Positions 10,811 to 22,945 of a stretch of 30,288 nt of DNA are shown piece after piece (positions within the stretch are counted from its first letter, which is position 1; every line of letters begins with the position of its first letter). The translations under genes and the position numbers were made by a program. Where the stretch lies: contig JAIPMN010017764.1 in NCBI GenBank assembly GCA_020650975.1, positions 1 to 30,288 on the forward strand, read 5' to 3'. This DNA is from Apostichopus californicus. Taxonomy: Eukaryota; Echinodermata; Holothuroidea; Aspidochirotida; Stichopodidae. The notes under the pieces were generated by a model. It had not been told where the DNA came from. It saw only the letters and a list, made by a program, of their open reading frames with translations, and searched no databases.

Positions 10811-13800
10811 CTTGATTAATAGAAAGGGATAAATTAAATTTAGAAATATGACATCATATATGCCATCTTACTTTTATATCATTTTATGTTTTTTTAATTA
10901 TTAAGCAATGTCTTCATTAGAACATGAACAGGTGATGCAAGTTGAATGTCTGAATCCCTGTTTCCACATTGTTGCAGAGTGAACCCAATAACATTAATGT
11001 ATTTCAAAACTTGCCATTAGTTCATGGTTTGGAAAAATCATGATGAACATGGAAGTCCATCATTGTCTATTTTTTCCGGGCATTTAATGGAGGAACGTTT
11101 AAATCATTATATTATTTTTTTCTATGCTAGTTACCAATATCGAAAACTCTCCAACTCCAGTCTCCAGGACTCTCATAGTTATGTCATATTGCTCTCATAT
11201 TTCAATGGTTGCCAAGAATCTCACTTTAATCATATCTCAACATATCCCATACCCATCCCCCCGCCCCCCTCACCCTCTTGTCATGCACCTGTGATAACAG
11301 TAAATTTAATGCTAGGTAACCGTGGGTGATGAAATGGAAAATTGTTTCTTGTCATATGAAGCATGGAATAGAAATTCAACAGAATACTACTGGAGCTTGA
11401 TGGCTCGTTACTCTAACACCGTGCAAGGGAGCCACAGGGAATCTTGCCACATAGTCCTAAAAATCTTCTGCCTTTCAACAGCACTCTACAGCACTCAACA
11501 TGACCAAAGCTACTGAGTATTACTCAAGCTTACATTGAAATACAGAAACACTGAGACACCATTGTAGATTTCATCGGCTGAGCATTATCAGACAAACAAA
11601 TGATGACATATTTTGTTTACTGCCTTTAACTTTTATCCGTTCTAAACCACCAGGGATTTGTCGATTAACGGATGGAAGGTTAATCAGCTCATCATAAGAG
11701 GTTGAATTCTAGATTCGTAATTTTTTCTCTGATATCTATTTACTCAACAACCACCTGATCTAAACAAAAAGGTCCCTTTCTGTCTCAACTACTGTTTCTT
11801 CCAGAGACTGTTTAAGTTTTAGAATAACATAGTGTTATGGCTGTATTTTTTATTCTATTTATACTATGGTTATAAGGTACCTCTATGTACTTACATAATA
11901 CTCCACAAAACAGACTTGTCCATCCTCGTTACGAATCATGTACTGCAGAGACAGGAATCCTCTATGATCAGTTCTCATGGACACTTTACTGGAGACTGAT
12001 AAAGCTTTCACTGATGGCTTGATCAAACTTAATTTGTACCTTTGGAAGTAAATACAGAAAAGAAAAGAAAGTTATCATCAGCAAAGGGAAATCAATAAAC
12101 TAAACTGCGGTTTCTGTTGACAAGCTAGTAGAAATATTATGAGACTATGTTCCGTTCCAACACTGATCAATTCTATGTAAGATATGAACAGATCCTTTTG
12201 TCAAAATCATTTCAATTAAAGCTAATAAAGTGTCAAACTTCTTATAAATTTATCAATTGGAAACTTGAAAACAATTTGGGTGATATAAGCATTAACCCAG
12301 TGTTTCTCAAATGAATCCATTTCTCTCACCCTAAGCAATTGAACAAGAACTTCTGCACCTTTATTTTACCAGCTGAGTTATGAACGTATTGCACATTTGG
12401 CTTCGTGTCCAGGGGTTCACTCAGAACCTTGGATGCCATCACATTTGGTGCAATGTAGGGGCCAAGAATTGGCTTCAGTGATGCACCCCAGTTTACATGC
12501 AGAGATCACAATCATAACATTTGTAAACTTAATGATGTAACTTCCTTACATGAAAAAGACTTTGGTCTGTCAGAGACACTCCTCAATTGGTGATGTTCTC
12601 ACCTGCTCTATTTAACTAGACAGAAATGAGTACAAACGAAAGAGCTGAATCTGAGATCTTACCATTAAAGGGCTTTGCTGAGACCCTTGGATATAAATAT
12701 GAATTTTTCACATGGGTATTCAAGTTTGTGACGATTTCTTTGGCAAACGTTTATTAAATTTCGAAAGTATTGACAAAATTATTGAACTTGCTCTTTAAGA
12801 AAATCTGTTGTTTATGCCTTAAGCTTTGTACCCCCTGGAGCCCTGCACCCCCCCCCCCAAGGTAATGAGCCACTGCTTTATCCAGTTATTCTATGAATAC
12901 TGCATGTGATCATCATCATTCACTCCATACACAAACATTGCACATATGTAACCTAAGTGAAAAAAAGTCAAATTTATTATGATAATCTCCAACCATTGCT
13001 CAATATTATCTTGAATTCATGAAGTTTTCATGAGACAAATATGACCAGCTATTTGTCATGTTAATTAACATGAGCACATTAAGGTGCTCTTCATCAATTA
13101 CTAGAAAGATTCTCCTTAATCCTTAGTCCTTCATTCAACTAATTCCTGCTAAAAGTATGTTTATGCTTTTACCTTGCCTACAATAAGAACAACAAATCAC
13201 TTTCTTAGTAAGAAAGATATCCTTGCAATAAAATTTGCATCCTTGTGAAAGAAATAATGCCCCAATTCTTGTTGGTAATTCACTCACCTGTTTGTCTGTG
13301 TGGTTGTGCACTGAAAGGACTCAACCATGTCAGACTCCTTGGGAAAGTCAGACTGAGGATTCAGAAAATAGAGACTTAAGATGATGACCTAATTACATGG
13401 CAGGTTATGTGAAATGTTGCAAATTTCATCATTTTAACCTAGTATTGAAAACTAATACCAGGTAGAAATTTTAGAAAAGTGCCTAACTTTGCCTTTCACA
13501 AAAGTGGATTCAAAATATGTTATTTTCCAAAACTCTGTCAAAGTCATCGGGTTTAGAGATTTATTTTGTTTATATCATCAGGCGTGAAGGCCACTTGGTA
13601 AGTTAAGGATATCACACCAGTTTTAATAGCTTATTCCAATGATTGTTGTTTTTGAGTGTAATGCATCGGTTATTTAGAATGAGATGAGGACTATGGTCTG
13701 TATATCTTCCTGCCCTTTAGTAACTCATCAATACCTTTGTAAATTTGGTGTGTATGCTAAGGTCTAACAAAATTACAAAATTCTCCAAGAAGACAATGAA

Positions 13801-16800
13801 AGAAATTATTTTAGTTGGGTGTGTAGTATTGAAAAGAATGACTTTAAGCCTTTGCTAAAGGTGCTTCCAAGTCTGTCGTTCTGTTCTACAGTTATTAAAT
13901 GATTCATCTGAATTCATCCATGCTCATGTTTCTTTGTTCTTACATTAAATTGATTTCAATATGAGTCATTCACTTGCTCCTGTACAATACAGTTCAATAA
14001 TATACAGGCTGCTTACTTTAATTCTTGAGTTCTCTCATATTTAGTATCTTTTTAACCACATTTATATGTACTGTATGTTCCACACATCAGTATATTACTG
14101 TGTGGGTCCTACATTGTTTTGAATGGGAGAAGCTAGATGTCAGAGTGAGCAGATAACTGATCCTATTCCCCGTTATAATAAATGGTCAGAAACAAGCTTT
14201 GCCCTCCTTTTATAGTCTGAAATATTCAAATCTGTAGTTGGGACATTGAGTTGTAACTTTGTGTCATTCTGACAAAGCCATGTAATTAATTGGATACCAT
14301 TCCAATGTATCTAAAGACATGCAGTGTATATGTTGTTTAATGAAACCATTACACTATTCTTTAACTAGCTAAAATGCTATAACAGTTTAACCCAATAAAA
14401 AAATGTATCCGACAAATTTAATGTAACAACTTATTTTTAAAATGGTAAACTTTTGAGGTTTTTGCCCAAATTTCCTGATGCAAAGTTGCTGAACTAAAGT
14501 AAAAGGTAGTCCATCTCCATACATGACAAGTCATGGAACTACCCTGTATGGTAACAACAGGTGTTCCGAACCTTGCCACACAGTAATTATATATAGAAGA
14601 AAAGGCAAAGCACTATGTGAATACCTGTAAACTATAAAACAACATCTCAATACTGTATATGGTGACCAGATTTGGTAATGCATTGCTGGCCAAGTCTGCC
14701 TCACTAATTTGACCAATCAGTAAAGCTGGTTTGGCAGTTACTACTTTGTTAGATCTGGTCAATGAACATTGATTGCTGATGACGTATTATAGAACGATAC
14801 GCTTGGACACCCTTTTCAAAAGTGTTCATTAAAGAAGTTTAAGAAAATAATCATAAAACACATATCTGGTATCTTTAATGAACAGCATTGCTCAGAAAGT
14901 GAAACTTTGCCCGCTTTGGTTAGCCAAACACTGCTTCAGCCCTGTCAGTATTGTACATTTTGGCAATTTTTTGGAGAGCCTGTGATGGTAACCACCAGAC
15001 TAAGATAATCAATGCAGATAGCAGATTTAAATGGTATTTAAAAGACTCACAAAGGTGGTACCACAGTGACCAAAGGTAGACAGCCTCAGATAGGGCTTGT
15101 CTGGTGACATCAGAATCTCTAAGACCTCGCTGGTCATGTCCAACTCTTGAAATGCATCAGTCAGACACTCAGACTAACAAAACAATCAGAAAATTGGATA
15201 TAAATAATAATATGTCATAGCGATATTTCTACAAAACAAGAAAACTTGAATACTTGCAAATTTAACAATAGAGCTAAACATCTAACCTGATAATTGCAAG
15301 TACCCACCACTTTACTTATACTTAACCACAACTGATCCAGTTTTAAAATTGTTTGTCATGGCATATAGGCAGTGAAGTTTACATGTTGCAATATAACAGT
15401 AACTTGAATTCTATTAAAGTAATAAACCACACAAAATATTGAGGCTGATAGAAAAGTGTAAACATCTTTCATCTCCCCAAATCTGGCATAACTACCACAA
15501 GCAAACAACAACAAACTGGATGGACATGTCAATATGAAATGATGTATTAAATCTTACACGAAAGTTAAGTGGAATGGATTTATTTAACTTAATCTTACTT
15601 TCATGATAATTTTGTTGACTACATTTGCACTGCAGAAGTTAAAGTCAAGTGTTTCGTCTGGCTCGAGTGTCTTTATGCTGCAGTCTGTGACCACTCCGAG
15701 CTCCTCTAGCCTGCGACAAAATTAAGTGTTTAAAAGCTTTAATTACGTCTCAATGTTATATGAACACATATAAAAACAGCATTAAGAAACATTTTGTGTT
15801 GAATCTCAGGATGTTCTCTAACCAAAATCCCATTTAAACACACTTTAACTCTTGGATTTCAAATAATCCAAATATTTTAATTATGTGAATATTTCAGTGA
15901 ATATTTCAATCTACTGCTGTCTAAGGGACTGTTTCTATATATTGAATCCAACATCTAATTACTCTTTCATTCAAGTTCTATATTCCACTGTAGGCTTTCT
16001 CCCGTGACCAACAATAATTGGTAAGGGTCTGCAAACAATCAAGCCTGGTGAAAGAATGCAAATGTTACGGCCAAGTCTTTTAGTCAGACAAACCTATCAG
16101 AAAAAACCTCTATCTACAATAGCCAAAATGGTCATTGCTTAACAATCATGAATATATTCATTTGGAACCTCGAAGATGTGGACTCTGCCTGTTCATCATA
16201 CTAAGTGAAGCAAACATTTTCCTCTTCCAGCGATGAAGAAATCCACAGTATCTATTAAATTATAAATTATAAACTGTTTCAAACATTTGTTTGGAGACAA
16301 AGAAGGGTTTATCTTTAAAAGCCCCAACATCAGGCAATCTATCAATCAATTATATTCATAGAGCATCGAGATCATAGAAATATGTGAAGCAGAAAAAGGG
16401 AAGAACAGCTAATATTCCTTCTAAATAGGTGGGCTTTCAGAATAATCTTCTTTCCTTTTTTTGTTCAGGATAATCTTGAATGTTTCATACTGACTGTTCT
16501 CTATGTATCCTGACAGCCTCTTCCACAGTTCGGAGCATAAATAGAAAAAATTCTGTTACCGAAACAAACGAAACGAGTCCTGGGATTCACAAGGCGAGCA
16601 AAAGCTTCACGACCCGGAGATGCTTCCTTCCATACTTGCTGGAAATTTTAAGGTTTCATTGTTAAGACAATCTTCAAACAATAAGCAAAAGAGGGGGGAG
16701 GGGGAATGTCTAGCCACTCACAATAGCATCAACGGTGTACCATAACCACCATAGCACATCTTCAAAGCAGGTGCTGCTCCACCAGCTGTGTTACTTCCAA

Positions 16801-19800
16801 AAATGTTCAAGCACTCCTGACCGAAACAAACAAAAAAGAGAGAAAGTAGATATTAAATATTGCAGCATAAAATTCCTGCAGTAGGTATTCAACCTTTTTA
16901 CTGGTTACTTTGAAATGTGTTTGTTTTATTTTTCTCTCTCATTCAGATCAATTTTGATTAAAAATATCTTCACAGTTTCAGCTCAGAGACATCACTACAC
17001 CAATCATTAGCATTGTACTACAGGTTCACAATTCTGCAGTTTTTATGCAGCATGAGGCAGATCGTTGGGGGAGAGGGCTGTCTATGATACAATTTCAAAT
17101 TTCAAGCTAAAAACTATGGAACTGGTGAATTTATTCCTAAAGTTTTTCCCTTTACATGTAATTTTATCCGAACGCTCTCATGTCAACTGAATGTTTTCAT
17201 GATATAACATGCTCAAATACTCCACATGTACTGTACATGATATAGCATTGTCAAAATAGATATACAAAAATTACAAAAATTACATATCATCAGAAAATAA
17301 TTATGCCAATAAAGATCCACTGAAAAAAAATATTGTCAGACTTTCTAGAGTAGGGTGTTTCATCATTTGGCCACAATTTGAAGACTGTCATTAGTGAACT
17401 GTAAAGTTGTCTGATTTATCTCTCATGTGCCATTTTTCAAGGAGACAGGTTGAACTCAAGTCAAGATTATTCATAATTCTTCAACCTCAAAAGGTTCTCT
17501 GCACCTGTTAATTGTTGCCAGAGACCAGAAAGTCCTATAGTAAGTGCTACTCAAACCACTCATGTAAATACCTCTCAACATTGTACAACTAATTCAATCT
17601 TAAACAAAAGAGAGACACACTCAAGCTGCTTCAACATGACTTATGACAATGTGATCACATATTTTAAAACAACAAGTCCTTGCCACACTTTTAACTACAA
17701 TACCAGTGAAACCTTGATATGTCAAGTACTAGCAAAACTTCTCTGTGAGACCACTTTTGAATGTATGCTTGTCAGATTAGCACTTTTTACTTACAAGGTA
17801 GGAACATGATGAATAGCAGAATTGGTATTGTTACAGTATGGATGTTAGCTCATGAGCATACACTCAGCCCAGTCTAGAGTGTCAGCTTATAGAGAGTAAA
17901 TTTGTACTTACTGACTTAGATTTTTTATTTGTGCATTTCAAGAAGAAATATATGTACTCAAAATAATGGTTGTAAAATCCTGTTTTCAAGACAGTCACTT
18001 AAATGCCTTCTTCATTCTTCCTTTATTTACTGTAATTGATTCCTTTCTTAAATCACACATCACATATGATACATACCATAAGGATTGTTAAATTTATTTG
18101 AAAGGAAATATTGTTTTCCTTCAAACGATACTCCTGGAATACTTCTGACTGCAAAAACGCATTAGCTTGGATACATTTGGCTGTTTCCACAGTAACTTTT
18201 AGTCCATTTTCACTGGCAAACACTGTTGCAATCTGAAGAAAACAATGGTTGACGGTTATTAATCTGACATTAGCTGGTTACATTTAGTGTCATTGAATAG
18301 TGAATATTCAAAATGGTAACGATTAGTGGGATTGGTCAAATTGTCAACCAAATGCAAAAACTTCTTTAACTATGCCCCAGCCATGTTCAACAAAGCAGGG
18401 AATTATAACAAGGACTGTACAATTTTAGAAAAAATTGATTTTGTTACATTCATAGTTCTTTCTTATATTCTTTTTTTTGCTCCAATTTCATGTTAACTTT
18501 TTGGTTTTACTAGATATCTCAACAAGGCAAGCAAGAATATCAGTGCAGATTTTTAATAGTAGTCCGAGACAACCCAATTTTTTTATGTCAGACAACCAAA
18601 TTCTGTTGCAGATGTAATGGATGACTAGGTGTTTACATAAATTCAGATTGCATTGTACATAAACTACAGTACTACCCAAAATATTGTTATTTATAAATTA
18701 GTACCATCCCAAAAGCTGGTGTTCTATTCACCAAGCCCACATATCTTTCCAATAGTGTTCGTATTGGTCATTGTGATTTGCTACACTTTGGCAGATAACC
18801 AAATATGCTGTAAAGACAGCCAAAGTTAAGGTCTATTTGTCCAAGGGACAACGAGAAAAAATTGAAAAAAATGCCCTGAGGCTATTATACGGTTAGCAAA
18901 ATTAAAACTGCACTACCAGAAGTTGATAGCATTGCAAGGGACCATAAAATTAAGCTGACAATTCAACCTGCAATGATAGCAAAGTACATACAACAACATA
19001 GCAGCTTAGGCCTAAAATAATATTAATAAGTAACACATTTATATAGTGCTAAATATAACTCTGGAAGAGCAACCATCTAAAGCGTGTTACAAAAACAGTT
19101 ACAATTACACTATTCCATATTAAGAAAAGCCTGATCAAAAAGAAACATCTTTAATTTGGACTAAAATCTTACGACAGAAGTTGAATTTCTAATGGACAGA
19201 GGAAGCAATTTCCAATGAACAGCCTGGGCCAAATTTGTACAGTGAATGATCACCATAGGATCGCAGTCGAATATTTGGAATGACCAAAAGATGGTTGTTA
19301 GAACTACGGAGATGTCTAGATGGTTGATGGGAATGCAAGAGCTCCTTGATATAAGAAGGCGAGCCCATAGCAAGGGCACGGTAAATAATAAGAAGTGACT
19401 TAAAAATAACTCTCTACTCTATGGGCAACCAGTGAAGTTGGTTAAGTGTGGACTCATGTTTAAATGTTTAGCCATACTAGTAATTAGTCTAGCCACTGAA
19501 TTCTGAATATGCTGTTGCTTCAGTAATATGGTCTGTAGTAACCCACAAAGCAAGGAATAACAATAGTCAATGTTACTTGTAATGAATGAATGCATGAATA
19601 TAGCTGTTCTACCCACTTATTAATTCAGATGATGATGGATTTTACCTATGTTACACAGGTAAAAATAAAATAAAACTGTTAGCAAACTGCTTATCCACTA
19701 GAGAGCCTGTGTAGGAGAATGTGTAAAAGTAAGTTTGCCTGACGTTTCGATCCTAGCAGGATCTTCTTGAAAGGTAAAAAGATGCAGACTTGGACTAGAG

Positions 19801-20390
19801 TTGACAACGTGCCCCATAAAAAGGGTGGGCTCAAACAGCAGTTCCAGATTCCTCGCAGATGTAACCAATGTTAATGTCTCTTAACCTCCCATATTTATTG
19901 GAGATATTACTGACGGAACCTTTGCATATTTTAAATGAAGCAACATGACGATGGTTTTGTCATCGTTTAATTTCAATAATCCAATCAAGACACAAAACTA
20001 TATTGAATGGAAGCACATGCAGACTATAGAGCTGTAAACAGAAACAGAAATGAGAAACATTATCATGTCTAACTTATAAATAAATAAACAGTGCTTATAG
20101 AGTTAATAACCTGTTTGGAATAAACCTAACTTTAACAAATAACACTAACAGTAGCCTTCTGTCGCTAGGCCTAACGTTACACAGTAGTCTAACTTAGACT
20201 AGGCCTATGGTAGGCCTAAGTTACAACTTACAGTATGCGTAATTATGGTTTTAAATGAAAAAGTTGCTCTTACCTCGCGATCTTTCGAGTGTATTGCTTT
20301 TAAAATCGTGGATACATTTCTGACATTATCAAGTTTCGCAATCAAGACATATTGCGAATCCCGATCTCTTTGCTGCGTAGAGAGAGTCAT
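10769..20390 (-). CDS. RAD1: RAD1 checkpoint clamp component, complete, 8 coding exons
   Basis: Subunit of the RAD9-RAD1-HUS1 (9-1-1) ring, a PCNA-like clamp loaded at damaged DNA in the nucleus to activate ATR signalling. Coding exons (minus strand): 20390-20274, 18232-18077, 16816-16722, 15710-15599, 15173-15051, 13352-13288, 12039-11895, 10810-10769. All junctions are GT-AG and all phases agree, giving 284 residues against 282 in the human protein. Family matches run the whole length: LDNVRNVSTILKAIHSKDRE at the N terminus, GLKVTVETAKCIQANAF, LDFNFCSANVVNKII, LDMTSEVLEILMSPDKPYLR, and near the end RGFLSLQYMIRNEDG then VEYY and an acidic tail. The start ATG matches the family N terminus (M-x-L-x-TQQ). 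There is no sign of decay, so this should be a working gene. Confidence 0.96.
10811..11894 (-). other. RAD1: RAD1 intron 7
   Basis: 1084 bp, GTAAGT...CAAG. No repeat or gene recognised; two plus-strand open frames of 101 and 64 codons resemble no family. Confidence 0.7.
11895..12039 (-). CDS. RAD1: RAD1 coding exon 7
   Basis: One base finishing the arginine codon, then 48 codons from YKLSLIKPSVKAL through RGFLSLQYMIRNEDG to VCFVEYY. This is the C-terminal PCNA-like fold. Acceptor CCAAAG, donor TAT|GTAAGT. Confidence 0.96.
12040..13287 (-). other. RAD1: RAD1 intron 6
   Basis: 1248 bp. Apart from an 11-C run at 12848-12858 nothing stands out. Confidence 0.75.
13288..13352 (-). CDS. RAD1: RAD1 coding exon 6
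   Basis: 65 bases: SDFPKESDMVESFQC and a TTTQTN run, then two bases of an arginine codon completed in the next exon. Acceptor ATCCTCAG, donor AG|GTGAGT. Confidence 0.93.
13353..15050 (-). other. RAD1: RAD1 intron 5
   Basis: 1698 bp. No gene, repeat family or structured element recognised. Confidence 0.75.
15051..15173 (-). CDS. RAD1: RAD1 coding exon 5
   Basis: 41 codons in phase 0 at both ends, with FQELDMTSEVLEILMSPDKP, among the most conserved segments of the family, then LRLSTFGHCG. Acceptor TTGTTAG, donor TTT|GTGAGT. Confidence 0.95.
15174..15598 (-). other. RAD1: RAD1 intron 4
   Basis: 425 bp, AT-rich, nothing else seen. Confidence 0.8.
15599..15710 (-). CDS. RAD1: RAD1 coding exon 4
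   Basis: One base finishing the split leucine codon, then 37 codons: LEELGVVTDCSIKTLEPDET followed by LDFNFCSANVVNKIIMK. This is the interdomain part of the clamp and matches the family closely. Acceptor GTCGCAG, donor AAA|GTAAGA. Confidence 0.95.
15711..16721 (-). other. RAD1: RAD1 intron 3
   Basis: 1011 bp. A short purine-rich GAGGGGGGAGGGGG tract lies at about 16691-16704; no mobile element recognised. Confidence 0.75.
16722..16816 (-). CDS. RAD1: RAD1 coding exon 3
   Basis: 95 bases: 31 codons plus two bases of a leucine codon completed in the next exon. It reads ECLNIFGSN, then a glycine/alanine-rich stretch, then LKMCYGGYGTPLML. Acceptor GGTCAG, donor TT|GTGAGT. Confidence 0.94.
16817..18076 (-). 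other. RAD1: RAD1 intron 2
   Basis: 1260 bp with a GTATGT donor. No repeat or gene recognised. Confidence 0.75.
18077..18232 (-). CDS. RAD1: RAD1 coding exon 2
   Basis: 52 codons beginning IATVFASENGLKVTVE and ending in the strand INLTILM. Acceptor TTCTTCAG, donor ATG|GTATGT, phase 0 at both ends. It covers the first PCNA-like fold region, with the conserved AKCIQANAF core. Confidence 0.95.
19014..19617 (-). mobile_element. Decayed 3' end of a CR1/L2-like non-LTR retrotransposon
   Basis: Read on the minus strand, the sequence encodes the C-terminal end of a LINE reverse transcriptase: HSFITSNIDYCYSLLCGL and IQNSVARLITS, then in another frame LHWLPIE, a stop, and GSPSYIKELL with HLRSSNNHLL, then in yet another frame LLPLSIRNSTSVV. 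These follow the family order exactly. At least two frame changes and a stop show it is dead. The 3' end has GCACTATATAAATGTGTTAC followed by an AT-rich TTATTAATATTATT tail, as seen in L2/CR1-type elements. It is 5'-truncated, keeping only the end of the reverse transcriptase. Confidence 0.85.
19721..19758 (+). repeat. Second copy of the GACGTTTCGATCCTAGCA motif
   Basis: Matches 4137-4174 at 37 of 38 bases. Here the motif continues as GGATCTTCTTGAAAGG, while the first copy runs into its flanking duplication instead, which suggests the first copy is the truncated one. The family is not identified. Confidence 0.55.
20274..20390 (-). CDS. RAD1: RAD1 coding exon 1
   Basis: 39 codons from the initiator ATG, containing TQQ, QYVLIAKLDNVRNVSTILKA and ending in SKDRE. 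The donor on the minus strand is GAG|GTAAGAG, phase 0. The conserved start matches the known family N terminus, so the initiator is well supported. Confidence 0.96.
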
Positions 20391-20600
20391 TTTCTCCGGT
20401 TAACGACCACAGAAATTTCTGTATTAACGACTAACCTTACATTATATGTACGTTCGCCGGGAACCAGACAAACGAGCGGTAAATCTTTGCAGACGACATA
20501 TAATTGAAACTAGCAGACAATCACAGACAGTTCGTTGTTTTCCTATAATAAGGGAACTTTACGCCCTCTTTATATTTTGAGTATTGGCGATGGATCATAG
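20391..20600 (-). promoter_or_regulatory. RAD1: Presumed RAD1 promoter and 5' UTR region
   Basis: Directly upstream of the RAD1 initiator on the minus strand. No TATA box at a convincing distance is seen. Assigned by position only. Confidence 0.35.
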
Positions 20601-21137
20601 ACGGAGGACACTAGGGTACTGGGTCCGGGGAATAGGAGTGGGGAGGTAGGAAAAGACATGTGACAGATGGCTGAACATGCATCATGAGGATCAACTGCGA
20701 TTGGAGAGTGTCTGTGAGACTTATGAACCCCGTTATCCTTGGTTCTTGTTACAATAACTATGTAAGGACAAGATGTGTTTCCCATTTTTGAAGGAAGACC
20801 ACTGTATCTAAATAAAGTAGTGGTATATGTATTAGGGAGACTTGCACGATATTGGTATGTGTAAAAACACCTATACCTATATAATAAATCTTGATAATGC
20901 TAGCGCCAACGCGTTCGAGCCATTTGGCAAGTGTTGATCGGTGTGGGGAGGGAGTTGTGGGGGCGGGGTTACTGCTCTTCACTGTAAGCACTATGGATAA
21001 ATAGTTTCACATTTGATGTTTCACATGATTATAAGCATTTATTCTAGTTGCCACGTTGCTTGTGAAACTCCGACGCGCATGTGTTCACTAGTGAGGATGA
21101 ATTTCTGTAGCTGACCTAGTTATCCTTGACTTACTTT
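20600..21137. other. Intergenic DNA upstream of RAD1
   Basis: No gene recognised. A G-rich stretch lies at about 20940-20968. Open frames here are short and show no family. Confidence 0.5.
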
Positions 21138-21141
21138 TTAA

Positions 21142-21505
21142 AGGGTGTGAAGACTCGCGCACAAAGAAACGTCTCATGCCGGTAATCTGACCTAGTTTCG
21201 AATGAGGTGTAACAGAAGTGTTAGACACCACTATCGATCCCAGAAAATACACGCACAGCTTGCTACCGTCGGTAATTAGACACTAGTGGACAGTCAATAC
21301 ATACAGCTACGGTCAATACCCACAACACAGTGTAGATATAGCAGCGATGGACATATCAGGTCTAGATAAAAGATAACAAATAAGGTATCACGTGTCATTA
21401 CTGTCTGCATTTTGTAGCGACAAGAAGAAAACGTCATTTGCAAGCAACGGAAAGTTAACTCTTTTCAGAGCGCTGCACGCGGTTTGGGGCAAGTCTTCAA
21501 TGCCT
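21142..21505. mobile_element. TTAA-flanked MITE, copy 2 (364 bp)
   Basis: Flanked by TTAA at 21138-21141 and 21506-21509. The left end is AGGGTGTGAAGACTCGC and the reverse complement of the right end AGGCATTGAAGACTTGC. It aligns over its whole length with 5986-6339 in the same orientation, differing by scattered substitutions and short indels, including an extra ACAGTCAATACATACAGCT-type segment near 21290. No coding capacity. Confidence 0.75.
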
Positions 21506-21509
21506 TTAA

Positions 21510-22937
21510 TGAAAATGTTCTTCCAAATTCAATTCCTGGGTGCGTGAATGCATTATCGGCTAAATCAGGATAGGTTATGTATGAACATGTCTTGATACCG
21601 ACAGAGTCATGTGTATATAAATGACATTTTCCAAGCTACTCTCTTCAGCACAGAAATTATAGCGTTGACCAAAAATATTGTGTTGCCCAAAGAGTTTGCA
21701 TATCGCCCAATGCGCGATATCGATGACTCCTATACTTCTAACACACAAACACATGAAACCAGTACAAATGCGTATGCAGACGTACATTTTTGGGCACTAA
21801 TATTTTTTGCAGCGCGTTCGTATATACATAATGGTGAAGCCAACTTGCGCATATATACGCGCGGTTACTCATTTGACTTGGCTGTTCGTTTCGTGAAATA
21901 GCTTTGCCATATTTCTAAGATGGCGACCAAAGAACCATAAGGAGACGTATAAATAGGAACTCATGCACGATATTAATGTTAATATTTATTTAATGGCAAT
22001 GTTCTATATATAGTGTGTTTAACAACATATCAATGTGTAGAAAAAATAGATGGAGAATCATTCCGGAATTTCCCTATTTATTTGCAGATACGATGTACCG
22101 TATATATTGTCTGTGATGCATAAAATAATATTCCTACTATACGGCAAAGAAAATACAGTAAGGTTTCACTTTCAGTAAGAAGTCAAGTATCTAGTGATAG
22201 GTCATTGCACTACAGTAAAATACAGTTTTTTCTTAATTAATGATATGCAATTAAATGTGCGTTCAACTATTATTCAACAACAAATAGCGAATGTTAATTT
22301 ACGGTATTGCGGTACCTTTACTTTCATAACGTTCTGTTATTTACAGAACGGGCAATGAAAGTTTACTGACGTTGAATGCACGTGCTATAAATAAACGTTA
22401 CCAGTTATTTTAGCCTTAACTAAACAACTAAACGGCGTGCCACAGTACTATTATACGTCAAAAGTTCACCTTTAACTTACGGGCTTTTGTAGCACTGAGT
22501 GTAGGCGCCTTTAAGGAGAAGCGAGTGCTGGGGTGTAAAATAGTACTTGTCGAAGTATGAATATGAGTGAAAAGTCAATTAATATATCTCCCCCTTTCGT
22601 CTGTTTATACATTTGAAATGCCATGAGTTTTGGAACTTCACCTATCTGTACCATGTCCCTCCCCAGACCCCTCCCCGGACACACCTATCATATAACACCA
22701 CCTTGACCTTGTAATTATAAAACTAGTTTATTTCGATGGGTTGCTCGTCTTGCTTGCAGTTGTACATTACACTGTTTTTACAAAGTGAAGCAGACCTTCT
22801 ATACGCATGCGTGTGTATTTAGTTTGAATATTTATGTTATAAATTAAATGTACGATCTTCACGAATCAGAGCTCAAAATGAACTTAAATAAAGATTTGAA
22901 AAAAAATAATGAAAAATTGTTTCTATGTGTTGGTGTC
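21510..22937. other. Intergenic DNA
   Basis: No gene recognised. A 96-codon plus-strand open frame at 21611-21901 resembles no family and is probably chance. A small hairpin is at 22320-22362. Confidence 0.5.
22320..22362. repeat. Two-part hairpin
   Basis: CGTTCTGT (22330-22337) pairs with ACAGAACG (22343-22350) around a 5-base loop, and ACTTTCAT (22320-22327) with ATGAAAGT (22355-22362) outside it, separated by small unpaired steps of 2 and 4 bases. It lies between genes; function unknown. Confidence 0.55.
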
Positions 22938-22945
22938 CTTATCCA

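Larger units (their letters stand above)
18233..20273 (-). other. RAD1: RAD1 intron 1, carrying a LINE remnant
   Basis: 2041 bp, the longest RAD1 intron. It holds a decayed non-LTR retrotransposon 3' end (19014-19617, same orientation as the gene), the dispersed motif at 19721-19758, and a cluster of TAGGCCTA palindromes close to exon 1. Confidence 0.8.

Noticed and set aside
10397..10819. Plus-strand 140-codon open frame, the longest in the window
   Set aside because: It lies antisense over the last RAD1 exon and its flanks, shows no known family, and RAD1 has strong support.
11024..11329. Plus-strand 101-codon open frame
   Set aside because: It is inside RAD1 intron 7 and ends in a C-rich low-complexity stretch; no family recognised.
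21611..21901. Plus-strand 96-codon open frame
   Set aside because: No family, no splice context and no sign of conservation; consistent with chance.
22320..22362. Hairpin considered as a microRNA precursor
   Set aside because: The stem is about 16 pairs with steps in it, too short for a typical precursor of about 60 bases or more.
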